From contig JAHIRD010000030.1 of the NCBI GenBank assembly GCA_018818835.1, positions 1-64,000 of the forward strand: a DNA stretch of 64,000 nucleotides, read 5' to 3'. Every line of letters begins with the position of its first letter. Position 1 is the stretch's first letter. Under the pieces are notes generated by a model that made no database searches, was not told the DNA's origin, and worked only from the letters and a program-made list of their open reading frames with translations. A program made the translations under genes and the position numbers. Source of the stretch: Pseudomonadota bacterium (GTDB lineage Bacteria; Desulfobacterota; Desulfobacteria; Desulfobacterales; Desulfolunaceae). Below, piece by piece: positions 44,277 to 54,105 of this stretch.

Positions 44277-44927
44277 ATGGGAATCAGAGTCCAGGAATCG
44301 TTTAATTTTTATTCACATCTTGCCGGAGTCCTGCTATCCATTGCGGGCCTGGTGTTTCTTTTCCGGGTGGCCAGTCCCTCTGTTCCGGCTTTGATCACAG
44401 CATTGATATACGGTCTTTCCATTGTATTTCTTTTTTCAGCCAGCTCCCTGTACCATGCCTTTAAAAAAGAAGAAAATGAGATTTCGTTCTGGAGAAAAAT
44501 GGACCGTCTTGCCATATTCTTCATGATTGCAGGAACCTATACGCCTGTGTGTTATTTTTGCCTTGAAGGACCCTGGCGATGGACCATGATTGGTTTGCAA
44601 TGGGGTCTGGTGGGTTTTGGCGTTCTATCCCAGCTTTTTTTCCCCAGGGCTCCCAGAAGTCTTTATGTTGCCATATATATTACCATGGGCTGGTTGGCTA
44701 TTTTTCCCATGAAGCAGATTTTGTTCCATATGTCCAGAGCCCAGGTGACGCTTCTGTTTACCGGAGGTATAGCCTTTACTTTGGGCGGGCTGATTTATGC
44801 CATCAAACGTCCCAAGATGGTTCCGGGTATTTTTAGTTTCCATGAACTATTTCATATCACGGTTCTTCTGGGGGGCACCCTTCATTATGCAATGATTTAC
44901 AGGGTTTACTTTGAATCACTTCTATGA
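44277..44927 (+). CDS. Hemolysin III/PAQR family membrane protein
   Basis: 216 residues with seven predicted membrane helices. The PAQR-type metal-site residues are in place: SASSLYHAFK, MDRLAIFFMIAGTYTPVCYF and the final HELFHITVLLGGTLHYAM (HxxxH). Family members (YqfA, HlyIII) are linked to membrane lipid/fluidity homeostasis; hemolysis is an older label. The gene overlaps the following hydrolase gene by four bases (ATGA), so they are translationally coupled. Confidence 0.9.
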   Translation: MGIRVQESFNFYSHLAGVLLSIAGLVFLFRVASPSVPALITALIYGLSIVFLFSASSLYHAFKKEENEISFWRKMDRLAIFFMIAGTYTPVCYFCLEGPWRWTMIGLQWGLVGFGVLSQLFFPRAPRSLYVAIYITMGWLAIFPMKQILFHMSRAQVTLLFTGGIAFTLGGLIYAIKRPKMVPGIFSFHELFHITVLLGGTLHYAMIYRVYFESLL

Positions 44928-45802
44928 TCGAATCTGACCTTTCACTGTCCTGCAGAAATCGTCTGGATCGGGAACGGAATCTTTTTCAGGGCGACTATAA
45001 AAAACATTATCTGGCCGGTGAAACCAAAGGGCCTGAAATTGGGGAACCGTTCTTGCTCCATCACCCCGGGGCAAAAGGTGCGGTGCTTCTTATTCACGGG
45101 TTTATGGCTGCCCCCCATGAAGTCAGGGACTGGGCGGAAGATCTTTATTCCCAAGGGTATACGGTTTATGCGCCACGATTGTCAGGCCACGGGACCTCGG
45201 CCATAGACCTTGACTTCCAAAATTATGGCAACTGGCTTGATTCGGTGGATAGGGGATACGAGATTTTATCCTTGTGTTCCGACCGGATTGTTGTGGCCGG
45301 GTTTTCAACCGGAGCGGGGATTGCCTTGCTCCAGGCCATACGACACCCTGAAAGATACAAAGCCGTTGTCTCTGTCAGTGCTCCCATGAAGTTTAAAAGC
45401 CTTTCATCATATTTTTCCGAAATAATCGAATACTGGAATTGGTTTGCCCGGACCATTAAGCTGGATTCCTTTCAAAAACGGTTTGCACAAAATCATCCGG
45501 ATAATCCTGATATTAATTACCACCGCTGCCCTATTCATGGCTTTAATCAGGTAAAAGCTCTAATGCGCAAGGTGCAGCAAGGGCTTCCCGGGCTTTGTAT
45601 TCCTGCGCTTGTTATCCAGGGAAATCGTGACCCCAAGGTGAGCCCTATGGCCGGTGAGAGAATTTTTGATCGCATCCGAATCCCTGAAAAAAAATATGTG
45701 GCGATTGATTACCATCTTCATGGAATCGTCCGGGGGCCCATCAGCGCGTCTGTCTTTTCGGCCGTGAATAATTTTCTGTCACAGTATGTTCCGCTGGGAT
45801 GA
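44924..45802 (+). CDS. Alpha/beta-hydrolase (carboxylesterase/lysophospholipase-like)
   Basis: 292 residues. An oxyanion-hole motif LLIHGFMAAPHEVRDWA, the nucleophile elbow AGFSTGAGIALLQA (GxSxG), a late acid in VIQGNRDPKVSP and histidine in YHLHGIVRGP give a full catalytic triad. No signal peptide. It is coupled to the PAQR-family gene, pointing to acyl-ester or lysophospholipid hydrolysis in membrane lipid turnover; the substrate is inferred only. Confidence 0.85.
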   Translation: MIESDLSLSCRNRLDRERNLFQGDYKKHYLAGETKGPEIGEPFLLHHPGAKGAVLLIHGFMAAPHEVRDWAEDLYSQGYTVYAPRLSGHGTSAIDLDFQNYGNWLDSVDRGYEILSLCSDRIVVAGFSTGAGIALLQAIRHPERYKAVVSVSAPMKFKSLSSYFSEIIEYWNWFARTIKLDSFQKRFAQNHPDNPDINYHRCPIHGFNQVKALMRKVQQGLPGLCIPALVIQGNRDPKVSPMAGERIFDRIRIPEKKYVAIDYHLHGIVRGPISASVFSAVNNFLSQYVPLG

Positions 45803-45935
45803 TATACATTCCCTCTGTTAATGATTACACTTTATCCCCGTCGCAAATTATAATATGTTAGTTGCTGCTGTCTAAAAATGGGACCGTCAGTCATATGTGG
45901 CTAAGGTCCTTCACACGGATAAGAGGAAACAGATT

Positions 45936-47897
45936 ATGGGCTTAGCCGCAGATATCGTGATCATCGTTGTGGCCGCGTTGATGGGAGCACTCCTGGCCCA
46001 GAAATTCAAACAACCCCTGATACTGGGCTATATTCTTGCCGGGGTTGTTGTGGGCCCTTATACCGGCGGAATAACCGTTGGTGATACCCATGAGATAGAA
46101 CTTCTTGCTGAAATCGGGGTGGCTCTTCTATTATTTGCCCTGGGGCTCGAATTTTCCCTTGATGAACTGAAACCTGTCCGTGCCATCGCTTTGATCGGAA
46201 CGCCTGTTCAGATCCTTCTTACCATGGCTCTGGGATATGGGGCAGGGCGTTACATGGGATGGACCACCGCATCGTCAATGTGGTTTGGAGCACTGATTTC
46301 ATTGTCCAGCACCATGGTGACTCTGAAAATTTTGATGAGCCGGGGTCTTATGGGGACCCTGTCCAGTCGGGTTATGATCGGGATGCTCATTGTTCAGGAT
46401 CTTGCCGTTGTCCCCATGATGATCATCCTTCCCCAACTGAGCGACCCCAAAGGAGGCTTACCGCTTCTTGGACTCGCCGTGATCAAATCTGTCGGATTTT
46501 TGGTCGGTATGTTTTACCTGGGCAGAAAAATTCTGCCCCTTTTTCTGTCCTATGTGGCCCAGTGGAATTCCAGAGAGCTGTTTATCCTGACAGTCACAGC
46601 CCTGGGTTTAGGGGTTGGTTATGCGACCTACCTGTTTGGCTTGTCTTTTGCTTTCGGGGCATTTGTGGCGGGCATGGTTCTAAACGAATCCGATTACGGT
46701 CACCAAGCGTTAAGCGACATCGTCCCTTTAAGGGATATCTTCGGGCTTTTATTTTTCACCTCCGTGGGCATGCTTCTGGACCCTTCCTTTCTATATCAAC
46801 ACCTGATAACGATCATGATTCTGGTTTTTCTGATTTCAGGGGTAAAGGGCCTGATCTTTGCGACGTTGGCAAGACTTTTCCGCTACATCAATATCGTGCC
46901 TTTGGCTGTGGGTCTGGGGCTTTTTCAGGTAGGCGAGTTTTCTTTTGTTCTTGCAAGGACAGGGCTTGAATGCCAGGCCATTGATTCCTACCTCTATTCT
47001 CTGATTCTTTCCGTGTCGGTTTTAAGCATGATCATAAGCCCATTTGTTTCGTATCTGGCCGAGCCGTTATATCAGGTCCGAAAACACCTGTTCAAACAAG
47101 AAGGCCCACAGATGGAGAATATGCCTCCTAATGGACTTCATGAGCATGTCGTCATTGCCGGAGGCGGCCGGGTGGGCCAGCATATCGCATATATCTTGAC
47201 CCAGCTGTCGGTTCCCTTTGTGGTTGTTGAGTTGAATTATCAGCGGATGAGTGAATGCAAACAGGCGGCTTATCCTTTAATATTCGGGGATATGAGCCAG
47301 CCCGGTGTGATGGGGGCCTCAAAATTGTTTTTGTCACGACTTCTTATCGTAACAACACCCTCGGAAATGATAACCCGCAGTATCGTTGAACAGGCCCATC
47401 GGATAAAGTCGGATCTTCGGATTGTGGTGAGGGCCGAAGGGATTGAACAAGCACGAAATCTTTATGCAAGAGGCGTTTATATGGCTGTGCTGCCTGAAAT
47501 GGAGGCAGGCCTGGAAATATCAAGGCAGGCTCTTCTTCACCTTGGCGTGCCCGTTACAGTAATTCAACAGTACACTGATTCAGTTCGCCAGACCCTTTAT
47601 ACAAACAGGCCCCATGCCCATCCTGACAATAAACTCCTGGAAAAAATCCATCACTTCAGAACCATGCTGGAAATGTCCTGGGTCCGCCTTGGTGAAGGCA
47701 GCCAGCTGGTTCATCAGAGTATCCAGGATGCAGCCATCCGCTCAAAAACAGGAGCCACCGTTGTTGGCGTTCTCAGGGACGGGGATATGAAGACAAACCC
47801 CAAGGCTGACTTTGTTTTTGACCAGGATGATCTGATTGCAGTTGTTGGAAATTCCATGGAACGTGAAGCGTTTAAAACAATTGCCATGGGCATATAA
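45936..47897 (+). CDS. CPA2 antiporter with TrkA-N and TrkA-C domains (KefB-like)
   Basis: About 653 residues from ATG 45936, which has GAGGA eight bases upstream; GTG 45897 is in frame but unsupported. Residues 1-385 contain 12-13 membrane helices of the CPA2 exchanger family ([43 protein letters not shown]). A Rossmann domain ([18 protein letters not shown]) and a C-terminal TrkA-C domain regulate it. Likely K+ or Na+/H+ exchange in the inner membrane. It stands before a second CPA2 gene and an MscS gene, an ion/osmotic homeostasis group. Confidence 0.92.
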   Translation: MGLAADIVIIVVAALMGALLAQKFKQPLILGYILAGVVVGPYTGGITVGDTHEIELLAEIGVALLLFALGLEFSLDELKPVRAIALIGTPVQILLTMALGYGAGRYMGWTTASSMWFGALISLSSTMVTLKILMSRGLMGTLSSRVMIGMLIVQDLAVVPMMIILPQLSDPKGGLPLLGLAVIKSVGFLVGMFYLGRKILPLFLSYVAQWNSRELFILTVTALGLGVGYATYLFGLSFAFGAFVAGMVLNESDYGHQALSDIVPLRDIFGLLFFTSVGMLLDPSFLYQHLITIMILVFLISGVKGLIFATLARLFRYINIVPLAVGLGLFQVGEFSFVLARTGLECQAIDSYLYSLILSVSVLSMIISPFVSYLAEPLYQVRKHLFKQEGPQMENMPPNGLHEHVVIAGGGRVGQHIAYILTQLSVPFVVVELNYQRMSECKQAAYPLIFGDMSQPGVMGASKLFLSRLLIVTTPSEMITRSIVEQAHRIKSDLRIVVRAEGIEQARNLYARGVYMAVLPEMEAGLEISRQALLHLGVPVTVIQQYTDSVRQTLYTNRPHAHPDNKLLEKIHHFRTMLEMSWVRLGEGSQLVHQSIQDAAIRSKTGATVVGVLRDGDMKTNPKADFVFDQDDLIAVVGNSMEREAFKTIAMGI

Positions 47898-47917
47898 GAA
47901 TCTTAGTGCATGCTTTT

Positions 47918-48031
47918 TTATTCAAGAATTTTCACCCGGCCCACATCCCCATTTTCAAGCCTCACCTTTATTCCATGGAGATGAGTGGGTGACTTTGTGA
48001 GAATATCTTTCACGATGCCTTGGGTCATCAT
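47918..48031 (-). pseudogene. Remnant of a YwbE (DUF2196) gene
   Basis: On the minus strand 37 codons read MMTQGIVKDILTKSP, then THLHGIKVRLENGDVGRVK and ILE. This matches the C-terminal two thirds of YwbE/DUF2196 proteins (about 65 residues; pattern LTxGIVKDILTxSPxHPHGIKVRLExGxVGRV). The N-terminal third is missing: an in-frame stop TAA occurs upstream within a few codons. It lies in the 318-bp gap between two antiporter genes, and nothing else is visible there. A short functional form starting at ATG 48031 cannot be excluded. Confidence 0.7.
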
Positions 48032-48215
48032 GCTCACGTATGATTAACGTGTTTTTTTAAATTCATTTGGTTTCGGTCTACTCCAATTAATAAAATAACT
48101 CAAGGTGCTTGAACATACTTGGATTACTTGTTGACTTCTTTTGACGTGACTGGCAAATAACGTTTGAAGATGTCAGCCCCCTTTTTTCCTTTTACAAACA
48201 TAGGACGTCATAACC

Positions 48216-49409
48216 ATGCATTCTGATCCATCCATGCACATACTTGTTTTTTCAATATTTTTTATTATTGTTATTGGTTTTATCATGAAGTCCTTGAAGC
48301 AGCCATCCGTGGTGGGTTATCTCTTGGCAGGTCTGGCTCTTGGGCCGTTTGGCCTGTCGATTTTGCCGGATACGGAGGCCGTGTCCAGGCTTGGGGGCCT
48401 GGGGGTTGTCTTACTGATGTTTTTTGTGGGTATTGAGATGTGTCTGCCTTGTCTTGTTGCAAAATGGCGTATCGTTATTTTTGGCACCTTGTTTCAAATC
48501 ATCGCGAGTGTTGCCGTTGTGGGGTTCATTGGTATTTTCTTTAACTGGTCGTTTAACCGGATACTTTTTTTGGGGTTTGTTATCAGTCTGAGCAGTACGG
48601 CTGTGGTGATTAAATTATTGAAAGATTCCAATGAACTGGATACGGATGTGGGCCAAAGTGTTATCGGAGTTCTCCTTGCACAGGACCTTGCGGTGATTCC
48701 CATGATTCTCATATTGCAGCTGTTAGGCAAACCTGAACTGCATATAATGTCATTTGCCAAACAGGCATTCGGCTTCTCTCTTTTTCTTCTGAGTATCATC
48801 TGGGTCAGCAAAAAAAAGACGAAAATGGAAATATCCTTTGGGAGGCTTTTTTTCTCTGATCCGGAATTCCAGGTGTTTATCGCTCTTCTGTTGTGTTTCG
48901 GAAGTGCTGCCCTTTTCGGCCTGTTGGAGTTATCCACAGCTCTGGGAGCTTTTGCCGCAGGCATTGCCGTTGCGGCATTAAAAAATACAGAATGGGTTCA
49001 CCATCATCTGTCCCCTTTTCGGGTCGTATTTATATCCCTTTTTTTTGTTTCAGTAGGGATGCAACTTGATATCACGTTTCTCCGGGAAAATTGGCTTGAA
49101 GTTCTGTCTCTGGTCGTTGGGGTTCTTTCAATAAATACGTTTATCAACGGATTGATATTCAAAATAATGGGTATGACCTGGCATCAAAGCCTGTATGCAG
49201 GGTCACTGCTCTCACAGATCGGTGAATTTAGTTTTGTTCTGGCTGCCATCGGCTACAACGCCGGATTTATTTCAGCTTACGGGTTTAACCTTGCCATGTC
49301 TACCATCGTTGTATCATTGATGATGACCGTTGTCTGGGTGAAACCCATGGCCAGATGGGCATTGAAACATCAAAAAAATGTTAACGTTAATTTTCCTTTA
49401 ATAAAATAG
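48216..49409 (+). CDS. CPA2-type cation/proton antiporter, membrane domain only
   Basis: 397 residues with 12-13 membrane helices and no TrkA-N domain. Family features: VVGYLLAGLALGPFGLSIL, VISLSSTAVVIKLLKDS, LAQDLAVIPMILILQLLG, LSTALGAFAAGIAVA. It resembles the transport half of the preceding protein and may share regulation with it. The ATG follows AGGACG. The following MscS-like frame opens at a GTG overlapping its stop. Confidence 0.9.
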   Translation: MHSDPSMHILVFSIFFIIVIGFIMKSLKQPSVVGYLLAGLALGPFGLSILPDTEAVSRLGGLGVVLLMFFVGIEMCLPCLVAKWRIVIFGTLFQIIASVAVVGFIGIFFNWSFNRILFLGFVISLSSTAVVIKLLKDSNELDTDVGQSVIGVLLAQDLAVIPMILILQLLGKPELHIMSFAKQAFGFSLFLLSIIWVSKKKTKMEISFGRLFFSDPEFQVFIALLLCFGSAALFGLLELSTALGAFAAGIAVAALKNTEWVHHHLSPFRVVFISLFFVSVGMQLDITFLRENWLEVLSLVVGVLSINTFINGLIFKIMGMTWHQSLYAGSLLSQIGEFSFVLAAIGYNAGFISAYGFNLAMSTIVVSLMMTVVWVKPMARWALKHQKNVNVNFPLIK

Positions 49410-50326
49410 TGTCATTCGTCATAAATAAGGATGTGACCGTGGATCTGACAGTCATCGTAAATCACCCTCTTTTCGGAAATGTTCTCCATACCCTTTTGAT
49501 CACCGTCGTTATTTTTTTTCTGAGGCGGATGGTCGGCAACCGTATGATCCTTGATCGTGATATGGATCAGAGCGAAAAACGGAAATGGATGGTGGCTGTA
49601 AAAAATATCGCTTTCTTTATTTGGCTGTTTGCCATTGTGGTGATCTGGATTCAACAACTCCAATCCATCGGTGCAACGGTCGTTGTTTTTGCAGCGGCCA
49701 TTGTTGTGGCGACCAAAGAATTTATTTTGAATATTGTCGGATATCTTTTCCGATCAAGCGCCAAGCCTTTTTCCATTGGAGATAGAATCGAGGTGAACGC
49801 TGTACGGGGTGATGTACTTGATCAGAATATCACCGGGGTCACCCTTCTGGAGGTGGGGTCCGGTGTGAAAACCCACCAGTATACCGGATCGTCTGTGTTC
49901 ATTCCCAATGCCGTGTTTTTATCGGCCCTTGTTAAAAATGAAACCCTTATGGGCGGGGACTATGTGTTTCATATCATCACCCTCAACCTTAAAATGACTG
50001 ATGACTGGCAGACTGCCGAAGCAGCGCTTTTGAATGCGGCTCAAGCCGTATGTCGGCCTTATTTTGACCAGGCCAATCGTCAGATGACCTATTTGTCAAA
50101 AAAACACGCGCTGGATCAACCGGGTGTTGAGCCGAGAATTAACATCCAGATACCGGAGCATGACAAGGTGACCCTCCAGTTGAGAATGCCTGTGCCCACC
50201 AAACGGAGAGGACGGATTGAGGCTGATGTGCTGAGGGCTTATCTTATGATTCAGGAAGAGAACAAAGCAAAATATGCTGACACAAAAAAAGTCTCACCTG
50301 AACGTGCTGAGGAAATACCGGAATAA
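49409..50326 (+). CDS. MscS-family mechanosensitive channel
   Basis: About 305 residues from GTG 49409 (overlapping the previous stop); GTG 49439 has AAGGA seven bases upstream and could be the true start. Three N-terminal helices, with the pore helix GATVVVFAAAIVVATKEFIL, are followed by the MscS beta domain (KPFSIGDRIEVNAVRGDVL, GSSVFIPNAVFLSALVKN) and a cytoplasmic alpha/beta domain. It releases solutes under hypo-osmotic tension. The gene arrangement suggests co-expression with the antiporter. Confidence 0.88.
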   Translation: MSFVINKDVTVDLTVIVNHPLFGNVLHTLLITVVIFFLRRMVGNRMILDRDMDQSEKRKWMVAVKNIAFFIWLFAIVVIWIQQLQSIGATVVVFAAAIVVATKEFILNIVGYLFRSSAKPFSIGDRIEVNAVRGDVLDQNITGVTLLEVGSGVKTHQYTGSSVFIPNAVFLSALVKNETLMGGDYVFHIITLNLKMTDDWQTAEAALLNAAQAVCRPYFDQANRQMTYLSKKHALDQPGVEPRINIQIPEHDKVTLQLRMPVPTKRRGRIEADVLRAYLMIQEENKAKYADTKKVSPERAEEIPE

Positions 50327-50495
50327 CGAAGAACACAGTGCGGCAGACAGTGTTGCAAGGTCCGTGTCAGTCCGTGGTCGTCTGTGCTCGTCCACGAAAG
50401 AAAAAGTCTGGACAAACACGGACTGCCACAGACAAACACGGACATGTTTCGCAGACGGTGTTGCAAGGTTAAACTGCTTTTTTTCAATCCCAGGC
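50327..50495 (+). repeat. Dispersed element, copy C (two 20-bp units), truncated at the end
   Basis: GAAGAACACAGTGCGGCAGAC begins the copy just after the MscS stop. It has the arm GTCCGTGGTCGTCTGTGC, about two 20-bp units (GGACAAACACGGACTGCCAC type), CGCAGACGGTGTTGCAAGG, then TTCAATCCCAGGC, and stops in the middle of the hairpin that is whole in copy A. The flank 50496-50766 is AT-rich with no gene; ATGAT-ACGA-ATCAT (near 50668) may be an operator for the TetR gene. Confidence 0.85.
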
Positions 50496-50766
50496 GGAGG
50501 CACTGGAAGCCATTTCTCGGCACTAGTGATCCGTGATATTACCTGAAGAAAATTACATGGGCTATGGTTCTCATTGCTGAACATTTTGCGGGTGTTTGTG
50601 CTTTATGGAGAACCAAATCTCTTTATTTGCCATCCTGGTCATAATAGAGTAATATACTAAAATATGATACGAATCATCGTGTGTTAATGATCTTTTTCAA
50701 CGTACCTGAAGGATTACTTGTAAGAGTTTAACTTCAGGCTTGACATGAATGGTTTAAATAGAAGCC

Positions 50767-51432
50767 GTGCAGCGAGGGTATTTGAAAGAAGAAAAAACAT
50801 TTCAAAAATTCAGGGAAAATGAGCGTGAGCTGAGAAAGCAAATTATTCTGGACTCCACATTGAATCTGTTTGAAAAAAAAACCTTGGGCAAGACCTCCAT
50901 GGCAGATATCGCCAAGGAAGTCGGGGTTTCAACCTCAACGCTGTACAGTTATTTTCCAAGCCAGGAAGAATTATTCCTTGAGGCATTCTTACGGGATCTT
51001 TCTCATATCGATACCATGATGGAAGAGGGGATGGCCAGTGATATTGAGAATGCAGACCAGCAGGCCATGGAAACCCTTGCAGAACGGATTTTAAACCATT
51101 TGCTGAACAGTGAGGCCACGTTCCAGATGATCAGTCTACTGATCACAGAATCAAGCATGCCCGAGCATATTCTTGAGAAATTCAATTATTTTAGAAATGA
51201 ATTCCATGAGAGGATCATCAATGTGCTGAAAATTTCCGGAGTCAAAAACCCGGATGTCACAACATCACGGGCGTTTTTTGCCTCAGTTCTTGGCGCTATC
51301 ATGATTTTCAGAAATCATCCGGATTTGGACAAGAATAATCCGGGTGAAACCGTCAAGGAACTCGTCGGATATATTGTCAAGGTGTTCAAGGTGGGCATAC
51401 CTGTTCTTGAAACCATGAAAAAAACCGTTTAG
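50767..51432 (+). CDS. TetR-family regulator
   Basis: About 221 residues from GTG 50767 (TTG 50782 is an alternative, closer to GAGGG). The helix-turn-helix is typical: ILDSTLNLFEKKTLGKTSMA, DIAKEVGVSTSTLYSYFPSQ. The C-terminal ligand domain is divergent, as usual. It converges with the truncated glycyl-radical gene, whose stop is only 31 bases past its own stop. Its target may be this locus; the other TetR gene at 53368 is better placed. Confidence 0.87.
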   Translation: MQRGYLKEEKTFQKFRENERELRKQIILDSTLNLFEKKTLGKTSMADIAKEVGVSTSTLYSYFPSQEELFLEAFLRDLSHIDTMMEEGMASDIENADQQAMETLAERILNHLLNSEATFQMISLLITESSMPEHILEKFNYFRNEFHERIINVLKISGVKNPDVTTSRAFFASVLGAIMIFRNHPDLDKNNPGETVKELVGYIVKVFKVGIPVLETMKKTV

Positions 51433-51462
51433 GGAAAAACCTGGACATTCATGCCCCTCTAT

Positions 51463-53307
51463 TTATTGCGAATAACGCACGGCATGTGGTTTTTCCTTCA
51501 CAGGCGTGTATGCCCCCGGAATCAGCTGCCCTGCCCCATCTTTATCCTGGATAGTCATACCATTCAACCCCAGCATGTTTTTGACTTTAATTATGATGCA
51601 GGTCATGTCATTGGCAGAGCTCTCATGTGTTCCCGGCATGTTGGAGCGTGTTATAACCGGGAGAGAGGATGGGGCGTTGAATAACGTGTTTCCCCATTCC
51701 AGGCATAGAGGGACATGGTCCGAAAGTCTCAGGATCAGGCAGCCAATCAGATCCAGTGTCTGACGAATATATTTGATTTTGTCTTTGTCGTTTGTGAGGT
51801 CGGCCATATCCTTTAGGAAATAAGGTTGCAGGTACTGGTCCAGGCGGCCCAAGGAAAAATCCCAATGGGTATTTCCCATGCTCATGCCAACCCATGTCAG
51901 GTTCAAGACATGGACGGCCTCATCAAGGGTTTTTGCCGGATTCATGGGAACAGTCTGGCAGATCTCCGCAAGTCTGAGCAGCTCCGCTTGTCGTTCAAAA
52001 ACATCTTCTCCTTTGACCATACGGATAGCACTCCGGGCCAGATTATCCGCATAGGCATTAAACCCCTCAAGATAAATGAACCTTGCCTTTAGTTTTGCCC
52101 GTCCTCTTCCATCTAAGCCAGGGTCTTTTAAGGTTTTGTTTATCTCATCCATGATTTTGTAGGTGCCTTTGTCAAGGATGGATTGGATATCAGGGATGGC
52201 CTGGGATATTCCCGAAGGAGTCTTGGTGTTAAATGGCTTCCAATGATTCTGGATTTGATCATTATTTGGGGTTTTGGCCCATGTTCTTGGATGACAGGAC
52301 CTCCAGAAAGGGAATATGTCATGATGCAGCTTATGAATGGTTTCTTTTGAAATGGTAAGGGGAATGAACGGGCTTTTTCCCATATGGCCCAGTTCACCCC
52401 ACACCAGAATGTCCATGGTCTCCGGGTAGACAATGGTCCCGATTATTTCATTGAGAGAGCTTGTTCCAGCAATGAGATCGTTTTTCCGAATCAGGGCTTT
52501 TTTGTAGGCCATAATATGGTAAAAGGCATTGGCTTTCTTTAGCTCAATGTCCCATGGTCTGTCTTGTGCATCGTTCGTGAACCTGTTTTCCCGGAGCCAG
52601 TCTGTGAGCAATTTTGCACGTTCGCAGCAGATGACGGGTCTCATGCATTGGTACTGGTCTTTGAATGTTTTCAGCCGTTGAAAATCATCAATGTTGAACA
52701 TGGATAAGAAAGGATCGGAAAGATGGATAATCTCGGGACCTTTTCCCGGACCGTTTATCCTGAATATCATCCTTTCAGGTGGTGGGGTAAACAAAGGGGT
52801 TTTCAAGCCCCTCTTATTCTTTTGAGATGGCAGGTCAATGACATAAGCTTTTTTATCACATTTCAGACGGTTTTTTTTACACAGGATTGAACAAAGATAG
52901 ATAAACAGCTGGAAGCAGATAACATTCCCCTCCAGAATGATCCGGTTCGTTGAAATCATATTCGCGATGTTATTGGGTTTCATCCGAAACATTGAAAAAA
53001 GAGTTGGGTCATCCTTGAAATACAGTATGGTATCAGTGTTTTCAGGGATGAATCCTATCACTGTCACTTTTCCGTTCATGCAACAAAGGGCCCGGCAAAA
53101 CCCGCTGGTTTTTGTTATAAAACCGATGGTGAAATCGAGCCAACCGTCCTTGCTTTTAAGGTATGCGTTCAGAGAAGACCTCTTTGAAAACATGATGGCC
53201 ATGAGTGTGAGGAATCCATGGGCCATGAACCGGCTTGCAGTATTCTTCCTCTTATCATTAAGGCTATCATTCCCAGGATTCATGGCCTTCTTATCAAGAG
53301 GGGTCAT
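51463..53307 (-). CDS. SCP2-like domain fused to N-terminal part of a glycyl-radical enzyme, catalytic half missing
   Basis: 614 residues. Residues 30-150 resemble an SCP2 sterol-carrier domain (VTVIGFIPENTDTILYFKDD, then MISTNRIILEGN). From about 200 the sequence matches the PFL-type glycyl-radical domain: RPVICCERAKLLTDWLRENR, KALIRKNDLIAGT, PFWRSCHPRTW, and LPVITRSNMPGT followed by ANDMTCIIIKVKNMLGL. It then ends after about 30 unrelated residues. The active-site cysteine and the C-terminal glycyl-radical loop of full enzymes are absent, and a convergent TetR gene occupies the place where they would be. The frame is open and uninterrupted. It is either a decayed gene or a repurposed binding protein. 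Confidence 0.7.
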   Translation of the reverse strand: MTPLDKKAMNPGNDSLNDKRKNTASRFMAHGFLTLMAIMFSKRSSLNAYLKSKDGWLDFTIGFITKTSGFCRALCCMNGKVTVIGFIPENTDTILYFKDDPTLFSMFRMKPNNIANMISTNRIILEGNVICFQLFIYLCSILCKKNRLKCDKKAYVIDLPSQKNKRGLKTPLFTPPPERMIFRINGPGKGPEIIHLSDPFLSMFNIDDFQRLKTFKDQYQCMRPVICCERAKLLTDWLRENRFTNDAQDRPWDIELKKANAFYHIMAYKKALIRKNDLIAGTSSLNEIIGTIVYPETMDILVWGELGHMGKSPFIPLTISKETIHKLHHDIFPFWRSCHPRTWAKTPNNDQIQNHWKPFNTKTPSGISQAIPDIQSILDKGTYKIMDEINKTLKDPGLDGRGRAKLKARFIYLEGFNAYADNLARSAIRMVKGEDVFERQAELLRLAEICQTVPMNPAKTLDEAVHVLNLTWVGMSMGNTHWDFSLGRLDQYLQPYFLKDMADLTNDKDKIKYIRQTLDLIGCLILRLSDHVPLCLEWGNTLFNAPSSLPVITRSNMPGTHESSANDMTCIIIKVKNMLGLNGMTIQDKDGAGQLIPGAYTPVKEKPHAVRYSQ

Positions 53308-53367
53308 GTTATAATCACCTTGATCCTGGACGTATATATATCAATACAATAACTGAACACAAATACC

Positions 53368-54024
53368 TCACGAAGACGTTTTTTCATCTGTTTCAATGAA
53401 ATGTTTGATAAGATCATCAATCAGTCTGCCCATGAATTGATCGGTGTTGTCTGACAATCCCTGGAGAACCCGGCTTGTATATAAACTTAAAATACCATGG
53501 AGTGTGCTCCATATGACGATGGTAATATACCGGGCTTCGTCTATGGACGTGACCTGGGCTGGGGAATTATTCTCCATAATGGTTTGAATTGGGATATCTG
53601 CCACATCAATGGCTGTTTGTCTTTGAAGAGCGGCTGACGGTTCCATGGACGTGTTCTGGTAATCCGAATATTTTGGAGTGTTCCGGCAAAACATGATTTC
53701 GTAATAATCAGGATTCTCAATGCCGAAATGAATATAGGCCCACATATAGGACCGCATTTTAATTTCAGTGCTGTGGGGTAAGGTTGAAATGGCCTTAAGT
53801 TTTTCGGCAAGAATCCGGAATCCCTGGATCTGAATGGCCAGGTACAATTCATCTTTGCTGGTATAATAATTGTATATATTGGCTGCTGTCATCCCCAGCT
53901 GGTTGGCCAGTTTGCGCATGGACAGAGCATCAAACCCGTCGTTGAACATGAGCTTCAATGCTTTATCAAGAATGTTCTGTTTGACAGTATCTACTTGACC
54001 TGCAGACCGTCCGGCTTTGGGCAT
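53368..54024 (-). CDS. TetR-family regulator
   Basis: 218 residues, ATG preceded by GGAG. The DNA-binding part is clear: ILDKALKLMFNDGFDALSMR, KLANQLGMTAANIYNYYTSK. The C-terminal domain has the WAYIHFGIENPDYYEIMF pattern of TetR_C proteins that respond to lipophilic ligands. It lies 60 bases upstream of the SCP2/glycyl-radical gene on the same strand, and a palindrome at 54064-54078 precedes it, so autoregulation of a two-gene unit is likely. Confidence 0.9.
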   Translation of the reverse strand: MPKAGRSAGQVDTVKQNILDKALKLMFNDGFDALSMRKLANQLGMTAANIYNYYTSKDELYLAIQIQGFRILAEKLKAISTLPHSTEIKMRSYMWAYIHFGIENPDYYEIMFCRNTPKYSDYQNTSMEPSAALQRQTAIDVADIPIQTIMENNSPAQVTSIDEARYITIVIWSTLHGILSLYTSRVLQGLSDNTDQFMGRLIDDLIKHFIETDEKTSS

Positions 54025-54063
54025 GTCTTTCTCCTATGATAATATAAATTGGAATGGCGTTAA

Positions 54064-54078
54064 TTTAACACTGTTCAA
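54064..54078. promoter_or_regulatory. Candidate TetR operator
   Basis: TTTAACACTGTTCAA is a near-perfect 15-bp palindrome (centre AACA-C/G-TGTT) 40 bases upstream of the TetR start. Size and placement fit a TetR dimer site. Confidence 0.5.
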
Positions 54079-54105
54079 TTTATTTTGTCAAAGAAAAAGG
54101 AGCAT

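Noticed and set aside
49412-49663. Minus-strand frame opposite the MscS gene
   Set aside because: Shadow frame; peptide composition (HHHNG-type runs) is typical of antisense reading.
50274-50584. Frames across element copy C and the MscS 3' end
   Set aside because: Repeat-derived, overlapping on both strands, same peptides as in copies A and B.
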